The position numbers were made by a program, and so were the translations under genes. The notes below the pieces were generated by a model that was not told the DNA's origin, searched no databases, and worked only from the letters and a program-made list of their open reading frames with translations. Of a stretch of 64,000 nucleotides of DNA, positions 42,445 to 50,988 are shown piece after piece. Source of the stretch: Streptomyces griseoluteus (GTDB taxonomy: Bacteria; Actinomycetota; Actinomycetes; Streptomycetales; Streptomycetaceae); the NCBI RefSeq assembly GCF_004784465.1, contig NZ_SRRU01000017.1, positions 26,617 to 90,616 of the forward strand, written 5' to 3'. Positions within the stretch are counted from its first letter, which is position 1, and each line of letters begins with the position of its first letter.

Positions 42445-43119
42445 TCAGTTGACGGCCGCGGTCTCGGCAGGTGTGGGGCGGGCGGCACCGTGCCGGGGGT
42501 AGGAGAGGACGCCGGTGAGCGAGATCCGGAGCAGGGCGCGCAGTTCGACGTGGAGCGGGATGCTGTCGCCGGTGGACTGGCTCCACCGGTAGAGCAGCCC
42601 CAGGTAGGCGTCGCGCAGCATGTTGCCGGCCAGCACGGGGTCGATGTCGGGGGCGACCTCGCCCCGCGCCTGCCCGGCGAGGATGGCCCGCACGAAGACG
42701 TGCCCGGCGTACTCGGGCTCCTCCTGGAGCGGCTGGCCCGACCTGACCCAGGCGGCCAGCATGACCTGGGTGAGGTTGCGCTCGGCCTCGTTGAAGTCGG
42801 CCAGCGCGGACATGCAGCGCTCCAACTGGACGGTGGTGTCGTCGTCCTGGTGGGCGAGGGACTTGTCCATGTAGGTGCGCAGCTTGTCCTGGCGCTGCTG
42901 GGCCCAGGTGGTGACGAGGTCCTCCTTGCGCTGGAAGTGGTTGAAGAAGGTGCCCCTCGCCACGTCCGCGCGCTCGGTGATCTGGTCGATGGTGGTGCGT
43001 TCGTACCCCTGCTCGGCGAACAGTTCCAGGGCGGAGGTGTACAGGCGGTCGTGAATGCGCTGCCTGCTGCGTTCCCGGCGTCCGGGAGGGCGGACCAGCT
43101 CGGTTTCCTCGGTCGTCAT
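42445..43119 (-). CDS. TetR family regulator at the left edge of the PKS cluster
   Basis: A 224-residue regulator. The HTH reads RTTIDQITERADVARGTFFN followed by HFQRKEDLV. The rest is a helical ligand-binding domain with an Ala-rich C terminus. It is on the same strand as, and directly downstream of, the PKS gene, across a 209-base gap that contains a promoter-like element with an inverted repeat. A similar repeat occurs before the aldo-keto reductase gene. I infer that it is a cluster-situated repressor acting on itself and on the biosynthetic operon. Confidence 0.88.
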   Translation of the reverse strand: MTTEETELVRPPGRRERSRQRIHDRLYTSALELFAEQGYERTTIDQITERADVARGTFFNHFQRKEDLVTTWAQQRQDKLRTYMDKSLAHQDDDTTVQLERCMSALADFNEAERNLTQVMLAAWVRSGQPLQEEPEYAGHVFVRAILAGQARGEVAPDIDPVLAGNMLRDAYLGLLYRWSQSTGDSIPLHVELRALLRISLTGVLSYPRHGAARPTPAETAAVN

Positions 43120-43233
43120 CGGCTCTCTCTAACTGTCGGCCCCGTTCGAGGCGTCTCCGTGACACCTCCCGCAATCCGGCGGCGGCATGGCTGCCACCGC
43201 CTCACCAGGCCCGCGTCCACGGCGACGACGTTC

Positions 43234-43258
43234 TCTATACCGTAGTGCATCGATACAT
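43234..43258 (-). promoter_or_regulatory. Candidate TetR promoter and operator
   Basis: Read leftwards, TATAGA (43239-43234) is a good -10 element about 115 bases before the TetR start. Directly upstream of it lies GTGCATCGATACAT (43245-43258), two six-base half-sites related by symmetry around CG with one mismatched pair in the inner ten bases. A repressor here would lie between -35 and -10. The nine bases TCTATACCG (43234-43242) recur at 47096-47104, upstream of the PKS start. Confidence 0.45.
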
Positions 43259-43328
43259 CAGGGTTCCAGAACGGCGTCGTGCGGCCGTTCCCCGTCGGGG
43301 GGCGGCCGCACGTGGGCGGGTGGTGCGG

Positions 43329-46300
43329 TCAGACTCCTGCCCCGGCCAGCCCGGCCGCGATCGCCGCCGCGCTCTCGTCGCCCAGGAGTCGGCTGGTGGG
43401 CACCTCGACCCCGAAGTCCTGCTTCAGGATGCGCCGGAGCTGAACCGCCATCAGCGAGTCCAGCCCCAGGTCACGCAGAGGGCGCCGGGGGTCGACCCGG
43501 TCGACGGTGGTACCGAGGACCGTGGCGGTGTGGATGATGAGCCGGTCCGCCACCGGGGGCGTCTCCAGGCGTACGGGCGCGGTACGAGGGACGTCCGCGA
43601 CGCTCACCGGCGCACCCCCCGACCGAAGCAGGGCGACCCCCTCGAAGTCGGCCAGCACACGGCCGTCCGCCCCCGTGAGGACGACGTCGCACCGCCCGCC
43701 CTCCCCGTCGGCGTCCGGCGCGAACCGGGCCGTGCTCCAGAACTCGCCGGTGGGCTCGTCGGCCAGCAGGACCCGGTCGAAGGAGAGCGGCAGATAGGTG
43801 TCCTGGGCGCCGCCGCCGTGCGGCCAGGAGGCCGGCATGGTCAGGAGCGCGGCTTCCAGGGCGCCCACGGCTCCGGCGTCCGCCGGGGGCATCTGGAGCC
43901 GGGCCACCGCCTCGCCCTCGCGCCGCCACATCTGCCGTACCGCGCGCAGCGGCGGGGCGACGGAGTAGCCGCGGGCCTCGGCCCGGCGGTAGAACTCGGC
44001 GCCGGGCACGTACTCGGTGCAGCGGGTGAGCGCGGTGTCCAGGGTGACGGCCGCCGACGCCTCCACCCCCGGCCGGGCGAGGGCGCTGCCGGTCACGCAG
44101 GACACCGGCTGGGCGGAGCCGTCGGTGAGCGCGGCCACCCGGAACTCGTAGGCTCCGTCGGCCCCTTGGTCCAGCCCGATCACCAGCGTCGTGGCCGCGG
44201 CCTCCGCGAGGGACGGCAGGGCGGCGCCGATCCGCACGTCCCGCAGCTCCACCGGGCCCGCGCCGACGAGGTCGCGCAGGGTCTCGGCGACCGCCTGGAG
44301 GTACAGCACGGGCGGTACGAGGGAGGCGCCGCGCGCGGTCACGCCCGTACCCAGCGCCGCGACCCCGAGCCGGGACAGCCGCACCCGGCGCTCCCCGAGG
44401 CCGGACGGTACGGCGGGCTCGGGCGCGGCGCGGTACTCCTCGGTGTCCCAGGCGTAGGAGGGCAGCGGGACGCGCGGGCCCTCGTCGCCGTACCGGCGGT
44501 GCCAGTCGACCGGGGCGCCCAGGGCGTAGGCGCGGCCGAGGGCGCGGGCGGTGGCCGTCGCCTCGCTCTGCTGCCGGACCAGCGTGGTCACGACGGTGGG
44601 CGCGACCCCGGCGTCCAACTGGACGTCCTCGATCGCCCGGCCGAGCAGCGGATGCGGGCTGACCTCCACGAAGACCGGCCCGCGCTCCCGGACGACCTGC
44701 CGTACGGAGTCCGCGAAGCGCACCGGCTGCCGCAGGTTGTCCGCCCAGTAGCCGGCGTCCAGGACGGCGCCGTCGACGGGGGCGCCGCGGACGGTGGAGA
44801 ACATCGGCGTGCCCGGCGCGGCGGGGGTGACCTCGGCGAGCCGGGTCAGCAGGTCCTCGCGGATCTCGTCCATCAGCGGGGAGTGGGAGGCGACGTTGAC
44901 CTTGACCGTGCGGCACAGCACCTCGCGGCGCTCCAGCTCCCGTGCGATGTCCGCGAGTACGTCGGGGTCACCGGCGAGGACGGTGGCGTTCGGGGAGTTC
45001 TCCACGGCGACGCACACCTTGTCGCCGTACGCCGTCACGAGGTCGCGGGCCCGGGCCGGGGAGAGTTCGGTGGCGAGCATCGCGCCGCGTCCGGCGAGGC
45101 GCTGCATCAGGTCGCTGCGGCGGCAGATGACGCGCGCGGCGTCCCGTACGGACAGCGCGCCCGCGACGCAGGCGGCGGCCACCTCGCCCATGCTGTGGCC
45201 CACAAGGACGTCGGGGTCGACGCCGAGGGCGCGCCAGTGGGCGGCGAGGGCGACCTCCATGGCCCACAGGACGGGCTGCACCAGCTCGACCGCGTCGGTG
45301 AGCCGGGCGTTGTCGTCCAGGAGAAGGTCGAGCACGGACCAGCCCGTCTCGGCGCGTACCGCTTCGTCGCATTCGGCGAGGGTGGTGCGGAACGCCTCGG
45401 AGGTACGCAGGAGTTCGCGGCCCATGCCGGGCCACTGCGAGCCCTGGCCGGGGAAGACGAACGCGACCTCGCGGGGGCCGTCGAACCCGGCCTCGTGCAG
45501 TCCGCCGTCCGGGGTCGGGCGGTCCTCGGCCAGGGCGCGCAGTACATCGGCCAGGGTGTCGTGGGTGTCGCCGACGGCCCAGAGGCGGAAGGGGTGGTGG
45601 TCGCGGCCGGTGGCGGCGGAGCGGCAGATGTCGCCGAGGGCGTACCGGCGGCCGGGACCCTCGGGGCCGAGGTGGGCCGCGTGGCGCAGGGCCAGCCGGC
45701 GCAGGGCCTCGGGGGTGCGCGCGCTGAGCACGAGCAGGTGCGGGCCGGCTTCGGCGGCCGGTGCGGCGGGGCGCGGCTCGGGCACGAACTCGCCGATCAC
45801 GGCGTGGGCGTTGGTGCCCGAGATGCCGAAGGAGCTGACGCCGAGTACGGCCCGCTCCCCCTTGGGCCGCAGCTCGGTGTTGCGGTCGGCCACGGCCACG
45901 GGGGCGTCGGTGAGCCGGTCCTGCGGCGCGGTGAGGTGGAGCGAGGCGGGGATCATGCGGTGCTCGGCGACGAGCACGGCCTTGATGAGCCCGGCGATCC
46001 CGGCGGCGGCCTCGGCATGGCCGATGTTGGTCTTCACGGACCCCACCGGAACGGGCGCGCCGGAGTGCCCCAGACCGTTCAACACCTCGGTCAGCGCCCG
46101 CAGTTCGACCCCGTCCCCGACGGTGGTGCCGGTGCCGTGGGCCTCGACGTAGTCCACGTGGTCCACTCCGGCGCTGCGCCAGGCCGTGCGGAGCATGGCG
46201 GCCTGGCCGGAGACGGCGGGCTGGAGCAGCAGGCCGCTGCCGTCACCGTCGTTGGTGACCGCGCTGCCGAGCAGGAGGGCGCGGACCCGGTCGCCGTCCG

Positions 46301-47063
46301 CGAGGGCGTCGGAGAGCCGCTTGAGGAGGACCACGCCCACGCCCTCGCTGCGCACGAACCCGTCGGCCGAGCTGTCGCCGAACTTGCAGCGGCCGTCCGG
46401 CGACAGCATCCGGCCCTGCGAGTAGGCGACCGCGTCGGTGGGTGACAGCACGGCGTTGACCCCGGCGGCCACGGCGAGGTCGCACTCGCCGGTGAGCAGG
46501 CTCTGCCGGGCGCTGTGCACGGCGACCAGGGAGGACGAGCAGGCGGTGTCCAGCACCAGGCTGGGTCCGCGCAGGTCGAAGGCGTACGAGACCCGGCCGG
46601 AGGTGACGGCGCGCAGCCGGCCGCCCGCCATGGCCCGTACGTCGGCGGTGACGGACTGCCCGGCCGCGTCGGCGTACTCGGCGGTGGCCTGTCCGACGAA
46701 CACCCCGCCGGCGCTCCCCCGCACCGTGGACGGCGGCACCCCGGCGTCCTCGAACGCCTCCCAGACGGTGTGCAGCAGCAGCCGTTGCTGCGGGTCCATG
46801 GTGCGGGCCTCGCGGGGCGAGATGCCGAAGAAACCGGCGTCGAAGTCGTGCAGCCCGTCCAGGAAGCCGCCGTGCCGGGAGATCAGCCGGTCCGGCGTGC
46901 CGGGCTCGGGGGCGTACCACGCGCCGACGTCGAACCGGTCCGCCGGTACCGGGATCACCGCGTCGGTGTTGCCCTCCAGGAGGGCCCAGAACTCCTCGAC
47001 CCCGGCCGCCCCCGGAAATCTGCACCCCATGCCGATGATCGCGATCGGTTCCCCAGTGGTCAT
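43329..47063 (-). CDS. Type I polyketide synthase, single module KS-AT-DH*-ACP
   Basis: A 1244-residue megasynthase. KS (1-425) is complete: Cys175 in DTACSSSL, His309 in EAHGTGT and His349 in TNIGHAEAA. AT (530-830) has the active Ser624 in GHSMGE and VASH at 724-727. The region 890-1148 aligns with a hot-dog DH domain but lacks the N-terminal HxxxG histidine (it reads VTARGASLVPPVLYL), so it is probably inactive. ACP (1170-1240) carries the phosphopantetheine Ser1203 in LGLDSLMA. There is no ketoreductase, enoylreductase, methyltransferase or thioesterase, so reduction and release must come from other proteins. It is divergent from the seven-gene operon starting at 47375. Confidence 0.95.
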   Translation of the reverse strand: MTTGEPIAIIGMGCRFPGAAGVEEFWALLEGNTDAVIPVPADRFDVGAWYAPEPGTPDRLISRHGGFLDGLHDFDAGFFGISPREARTMDPQQRLLLHTVWEAFEDAGVPPSTVRGSAGGVFVGQATAEYADAAGQSVTADVRAMAGGRLRAVTSGRVSYAFDLRGPSLVLDTACSSSLVAVHSARQSLLTGECDLAVAAGVNAVLSPTDAVAYSQGRMLSPDGRCKFGDSSADGFVRSEGVGVVLLKRLSDALADGDRVRALLLGSAVTNDGDGSGLLLQPAVSGQAAMLRTAWRSAGVDHVDYVEAHGTGTTVGDGVELRALTEVLNGLGHSGAPVPVGSVKTNIGHAEAAAGIAGLIKAVLVAEHRMIPASLHLTAPQDRLTDAPVAVADRNTELRPKGERAVLGVSSFGISGTNAHAVIGEFVPEPRPAAPAAEAGPHLLVLSARTPEALRRLALRHAAHLGPEGPGRRYALGDICRSAATGRDHHPFRLWAVGDTHDTLADVLRALAEDRPTPDGGLHEAGFDGPREVAFVFPGQGSQWPGMGRELLRTSEAFRTTLAECDEAVRAETGWSVLDLLLDDNARLTDAVELVQPVLWAMEVALAAHWRALGVDPDVLVGHSMGEVAAACVAGALSVRDAARVICRRSDLMQRLAGRGAMLATELSPARARDLVTAYGDKVCVAVENSPNATVLAGDPDVLADIARELERREVLCRTVKVNVASHSPLMDEIREDLLTRLAEVTPAAPGTPMFSTVRGAPVDGAVLDAGYWADNLRQPVRFADSVRQVVRERGPVFVEVSPHPLLGRAIEDVQLDAGVAPTVVTTLVRQQSEATATARALGRAYALGAPVDWHRRYGDEGPRVPLPSYAWDTEEYRAAPEPAVPSGLGERRVRLSRLGVAALGTGVTARGASLVPPVLYLQAVAETLRDLVGAGPVELRDVRIGAALPSLAEAAATTLVIGLDQGADGAYEFRVAALTDGSAQPVSCVTGSALARPGVEASAAVTLDTALTRCTEYVPGAEFYRRAEARGYSVAPPLRAVRQMWRREGEAVARLQMPPADAGAVGALEAALLTMPASWPHGGGAQDTYLPLSFDRVLLADEPTGEFWSTARFAPDADGEGGRCDVVLTGADGRVLADFEGVALLRSGGAPVSVADVPRTAPVRLETPPVADRLIIHTATVLGTTVDRVDPRRPLRDLGLDSLMAVQLRRILKQDFGVEVPTSRLLGDESAAAIAAGLAGAGV

Positions 47064-47374
47064 CGCAACTCTCCTCCCCCAGTCGGTGGTTCAAATCTAT
47101 ACCGAAGAACAAACTTGTGCCGCGGTCTTGTTGATGAAGTAGTCGTTACAGCTGCATCACACACCCATCGCCACCTGCGATCTCCAACTTCCGCAGCTCA
47201 CAGGGTTTTACATGTCGGTGACCCGCCGGGCGCACGACGTTCACCCGCCGTACGGCAGCGCGATCACTCGACCACAGTCGGCTATTGAACTCCAGTACAT
47301 GAATGTGCTTCAGTTGCGTCGCCAGCCGCCAGGAGCGCCTGCCGGCGGGGGATCGCCAGATGCGAGGAGAAGGC
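47064..47374. promoter_or_regulatory. Divergent PKS/operon control region
   Basis: This 311-base gap is less GC-rich than its surroundings and must hold promoters for both directions. On the minus strand TATAGAT (from 47100 downward) about 30 bases before the PKS start is a plausible -10. Toward the operon, TTGAAC at 47285-47290 could be a -35, immediately followed by the 6-2-6 repeat GTACATgaATGTGC at 47295-47308, similar to the one in front of the TetR gene. I find no coding sequence here. Confidence 0.5.
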
Positions 47375-48367
47375 ATGCTGAAGACGCGCGAGCTGGGCCG
47401 CCGGGGGCTGAAGGTCTCCGAACTGGGCCTGGGCTGCATGGGGATGAGCCAGTGGTACGGCACCCCGGACGACCGGGAGTCGGTGGCGACCATCCACCGG
47501 GCGCTGGATCTCGGGTACACCCTGTTCGACACCGCCGAGGCGTACGGGCCGTACGACAACGAGGTGCTGCTCGGCCAGGCACTCGCCGGCCGCCGTGAAC
47601 AGGCCGTGATCGCCACCAAGTTCGGCTTCCCGATGAAGCTGAAGGACGGCACGACCGCCGAGGCCGACAGCCGGCCGGAGCACATCGTCGAGGTGGTCGA
47701 GGCGTCCCTGAAGCGTCTCGGCACCGACTACATCGACGTCCTCTACCAGCACCGCCTGGACCCGAAGGTGCCGATCGAGGACGTGGTCGGCGCCATGGCC
47801 GGCCTGGTGGAGCAGGGCAAGGTCCGCCATCTGGGCCTGTGCGAGGTGGGCGAGCGCACCATCCGCCGCGCCCACGCCGTGCACCCCCTCTCCGTGGTGC
47901 AGAGCGAGTACTCGGTGTGGGAGCGGAACCTGGAGGACGGCGTCCTGCCGGTGCTGCGCGAGCTGGGCATCGGCCTGGTCGGCTTCTGTCCGCTGGGCCG
48001 GGGCTTCCTCACCGGCGGTGTCCGGCGCGCCGAGGAGTACCCGGAGGACGACTTCCGCCACCACGACCCCCGCCTCCAGGGCGCCAACTACGACCAGAAC
48101 ACGGCGATCGCCCAGAAGATCAGCGAGGTCGCCGCGCGCCACGGCCTCACCCCGGCCCAGCTCGCCATCGCCTGGGTGCTGCACCAGGGCGACGACATCG
48201 TGCCGATCCCCGGCACCAAGCGGCGCACCTATCTGGAGGAGAACACCCGTGCCGCCGAGGTCCGCCTCGACGCGGACACGCTCGCCGAGATCGAGGTCGC
48301 CGTGCGCGCCGACGCGGTCGCGGGACCCCGGTACAACGACCGGATGATGGCGTACATCGACCGCTGA
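47375..48367 (+). CDS. Aldo-keto reductase
   Basis: A 330-residue NADPH-dependent (alpha/beta)8 reductase. The catalytic tetrad residues are visible: Asp in LFDTAEAYGPYDNE with Tyr in the same segment, Lys in VIATKFG and His in LYQHRLDP. The C-terminal cofactor part reads VPIPGTKRRTYLEEN. It could reduce a carbonyl on a released or ACP-bound intermediate, making up for the missing KR in the PKS; this is inferred. ATG at 47375 behind GAGGAGA. First gene of the operon that runs to 56080. Confidence 0.92.
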   Translation: MLKTRELGRRGLKVSELGLGCMGMSQWYGTPDDRESVATIHRALDLGYTLFDTAEAYGPYDNEVLLGQALAGRREQAVIATKFGFPMKLKDGTTAEADSRPEHIVEVVEASLKRLGTDYIDVLYQHRLDPKVPIEDVVGAMAGLVEQGKVRHLGLCEVGERTIRRAHAVHPLSVVQSEYSVWERNLEDGVLPVLRELGIGLVGFCPLGRGFLTGGVRRAEEYPEDDFRHHDPRLQGANYDQNTAIAQKISEVAARHGLTPAQLAIAWVLHQGDDIVPIPGTKRRTYLEENTRAAEVRLDADTLAEIEVAVRADAVAGPRYNDRMMAYIDR

Positions 48368-48398
48368 TCCTCCTGTCCGGCCCTGTGACCTCTTCCAC

Positions 48399-48418
48399 CT
48401 TCTTCAGGCTTCTTCAGG
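48399..48418 (+). repeat. Tandem 10-bp repeat at the GH3 ribosome site
   Basis: CTTCTTCAGG occurs twice in a row. The AGG of the second copy is part of the AGGAG ribosome site of the GH3 gene, so copy number changes here could alter the leader. Confidence 0.6.
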
Positions 48419-48425
48419 AGCGACT

Positions 48426-50090
48426 GTGGACATACCTCACTGGCAGAAACACTGGCAGGCCCGCCGGGACCCGTTCGCCGCGGAGTGCCGCCAGGCACGG
48501 GACGCCCTGCTGACCGACCTCAAGCAGCCGGCTCTGGCCCAGCGCCGGGTGCTGGAGGACGTCATCGACATGAGCGCGGGGTCGGTGCACTGGCGGGAGA
48601 AGGGCTACTCGGCGGTCGCCGACGACCCGGACCTCTTCCGCTCGCTGCTCCCCGTGATGCGCTACGACGACTTCGTGCCCGAGATCCAGCGGGAGACCCG
48701 GACCAAGGGCGGCACCCTGACCTGCAGCCCGGTGCTGCGCTGGCTGAAGACGAGCGGCACCACCGGGGTGCCCAAGCTGGTGCCGTACACCCTGCACTGG
48801 CTGCTCACCTACCGCATCCCCGCGATGAAGGCGATGTGGGGCACGTACCTGGAGTACCACCCGGAGCTGCTGGCCCATCCCTACGCCACGCTGGACACGC
48901 AGACCGTGCGCGAGGACGTGTTCGACTTCGTGCACGGCATCGGCCACCAGGCGATCAGCAACCGGCATCCGCAGATCAACAGCCAGGACTGGAACCCGCC
49001 CTGGTACGAGTCCCCCTGGTTCGGGCCCGAGGTGCCGAGCGGCCACGAGGGCCGTATGTACCACCGCATCCGGCACCTGATCGGCAAGGACCTGCACTAC
49101 ATCTCGTCGATCAACCCCAGCACCCTGATCTCGCTGCGGGAACTGCTGGCCCAGCACGGCGACCGGCTGGTACGGGACGTGCGGGACGGGACGCTGGAGG
49201 GCCGCCCGTACACGGAGCCCGACGCGGAGGGCGCCCGCAGGCTCGAGAAGGTGCTGCTGAACCGGGACTTCAGCCTCAAGGACGTGTGGCCCTCGCTCAC
49301 GCTCTTCACCTGCTGGCTCTCCGCCTCGGCCGGGCTGTACGCGGCCAAGCTGGAAGCGGTGCTGCCCACAGTGGCCAGGCTGCCGTTCATGAGCTGCGGC
49401 ACCGAGGGGGTCACCACCATCCCGGTGGACGACTCGCTGCACAGCCAGCCGCTCGCGGTGGGGCAGGCGTTCTTCGAGTTCGTGCCGGCCGAGGTGCCGC
49501 TCGGCGACCTGGTGGCGGCCGGCGAGCAGGTGGAGACGCTGCTGTTCGACGAGGTCGAGCCGGGCCGCGACTACCACCTGATCATGACGCAGGGCAACGG
49601 CCTCTACCGGCTGTGGACCGGGGACGTGTACCACGTGGACCGGATCGTGGACGGCACGCCCTGGGTGCACTTCGTCCACCGGGACGGCATCTTCCACTCC
49701 TTCACCGGCGAGAAGATCACCGAGTCCCAGGTGACCGGGGCCATCCAGCGCGGCCTCGCCGCCCACGGGCTCGGCACCGGACTGTTCATGTGCGGCCCGC
49801 GCTGGGCGGAGCCGCCGTACTACATCGTCGTCGCGGAGGTCCCCGAGCCGTCCGCGCCGCTGGACGCGCGACTGTCCGAGGCGGTGGACGCCGCGCTGCA
49901 CGAGATCAACATCGAGTACGCCTCCAAGCGGGACAGCGGACGGCTCGGCGCGCTGGAGGTCGTCACCGTGCCTCACGACGCCATCGCCGCCTACGTCGAG
50001 AGCCGTCGCCAGCAGGGCAACGCCACCCAGTACAAGTACAAGCCGTTCCAGCGGGACGTCGACTTCGTCGCCCCGCTCACCCGACGCTGA
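48426..50090 (+). CDS. GH3-family acyl-acid amido synthetase
   Basis: A 554-residue member of the GH3 branch of adenylate-forming enzymes, known mainly from plants, where it joins hormones such as indole acetate or jasmonate to amino acids. The ATP motif 1 is TSGTTGVPKLVP (109-120); GLYRLWTGDVY matches the GH3 motif GLYRYR.GDV, and the C-terminal subdomain (HSFTGEKITESQV) follows the hinge. It would activate a carboxylic acid as an acyl-AMP and pass it to an amine. It probably amidates an acid in this pathway. GTG at 48426 with AGGAG in front. Enzyme class is firm, substrates unknown. Confidence 0.85.
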   Translation: MDIPHWQKHWQARRDPFAAECRQARDALLTDLKQPALAQRRVLEDVIDMSAGSVHWREKGYSAVADDPDLFRSLLPVMRYDDFVPEIQRETRTKGGTLTCSPVLRWLKTSGTTGVPKLVPYTLHWLLTYRIPAMKAMWGTYLEYHPELLAHPYATLDTQTVREDVFDFVHGIGHQAISNRHPQINSQDWNPPWYESPWFGPEVPSGHEGRMYHRIRHLIGKDLHYISSINPSTLISLRELLAQHGDRLVRDVRDGTLEGRPYTEPDAEGARRLEKVLLNRDFSLKDVWPSLTLFTCWLSASAGLYAAKLEAVLPTVARLPFMSCGTEGVTTIPVDDSLHSQPLAVGQAFFEFVPAEVPLGDLVAAGEQVETLLFDEVEPGRDYHLIMTQGNGLYRLWTGDVYHVDRIVDGTPWVHFVHRDGIFHSFTGEKITESQVTGAIQRGLAAHGLGTGLFMCGPRWAEPPYYIVVAEVPEPSAPLDARLSEAVDAALHEINIEYASKRDSGRLGALEVVTVPHDAIAAYVESRRQQGNATQYKYKPFQRDVDFVAPLTRR

Positions 50091-50106
50091 CCGAGGGGAA
50101 CCGGAC

Positions 50107-50988
50107 GTGATCGAGACCAAGAGGCCACCGCAGAACATCCGCCGCGAGATAGCCGGACTCCCGGTCGACGGCGCCGAGCTGGCACTGCACCTGTGGCGCC
50201 CGCGCGGCCCGGTCAAGGGAGCGGTGTTCTACTTCCACGGACTCCAGTCGCACGCGGGCTGGCTGTGGGAGGTCGGCCCGCAGTTCGCGGACAACGACAT
50301 CGCCTTCTACGTTCTGGACCGCCGGGGCTCCGGTATCAGCGGCGGCGACCGCCAGGACCTCCCCGACGCGGACACTGTGCTGCGGGACTACATCACCGCC
50401 CTGGAGCATGTGCGCGCCGCCATCGGCGACGAGGTGCCGCTCTCCCTGTTCGGGCACTGCCTGGGCGGCTCCTTCATGGCGGCGCTCATGCACCACCCGG
50501 ACTTCACCACCCGCTACGACGCGGCGATCTTCTGCTCGGCCTGGCTGGGCAAGCTGCACGCCACCCTCGACGACGACCAACGGCACGCCCTGGCGACGGA
50601 GTCGGGCACGGAACTGTGGGACGCCGGCCTGCGGTCGGAGGACTTCACCGACGAGCTCCGCCACCGGCACTTCATCGACAACGACGACCTCGCGGCCCGC
50701 GCCCTGACCCGTCGCTCCCGAGGCGTGCTGCTCGCCCTGGAGTCGCTCTACATGGGCTCCGAGCGGCCGCTCCCACCGGTGCCGGCGGCCTACGTCTCCG
50801 GGGTCGGCGACCCGATCGTGGACCTGGACGACGCCCGTGCCACCTTCCGCCGGATGACCGGCTCGCACGGCGCGCTGATCCAGTTCGCCACCGACAAGCA
50901 CTACCTCTTCTACACCGACGTCCGGGCCCGGCTGGTGGACTGGGCGTCCACCTTCACCCTGCTCCAAGGGCTGAACCGCGATGCCTGA
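50107..50988 (+). CDS. Alpha/beta hydrolase with cysteine nucleophile
   Basis: A 293-residue protein of the lysophospholipase/monoacylglycerol lipase-like group. The oxyanion loop is FYFHGLQSH, the nucleophile elbow reads FGHCLGGS with Cys118 where most relatives have Ser, the acid is probably Asp235 in GVGDPIVD, and the base His265 in DKHYLF. Cysteine nucleophiles in this fold occur in dienelactone hydrolases and PHA synthases, so acyl transfer, lactone chemistry or thioester hydrolysis is plausible. There is no signal peptide. GTG at 50107, 16 bases after the GH3 stop; the next gene overlaps by eight bases. Confidence 0.85.
   Translation: MIETKRPPQNIRREIAGLPVDGAELALHLWRPRGPVKGAVFYFHGLQSHAGWLWEVGPQFADNDIAFYVLDRRGSGISGGDRQDLPDADTVLRDYITALEHVRAAIGDEVPLSLFGHCLGGSFMAALMHHPDFTTRYDAAIFCSAWLGKLHATLDDDQRHALATESGTELWDAGLRSEDFTDELRHRHFIDNDDLAARALTRRSRGVLLALESLYMGSERPLPPVPAAYVSGVGDPIVDLDDARATFRRMTGSHGALIQFATDKHYLFYTDVRARLVDWASTFTLLQGLNRDA

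Noticed and set aside
43245..46445. A 1066-codon open frame on the plus strand opposite the PKS
   Set aside because: It is the antisense of PKS codons with GC-rich third positions; it has no domain, and the PKS frame has full catalytic motifs.
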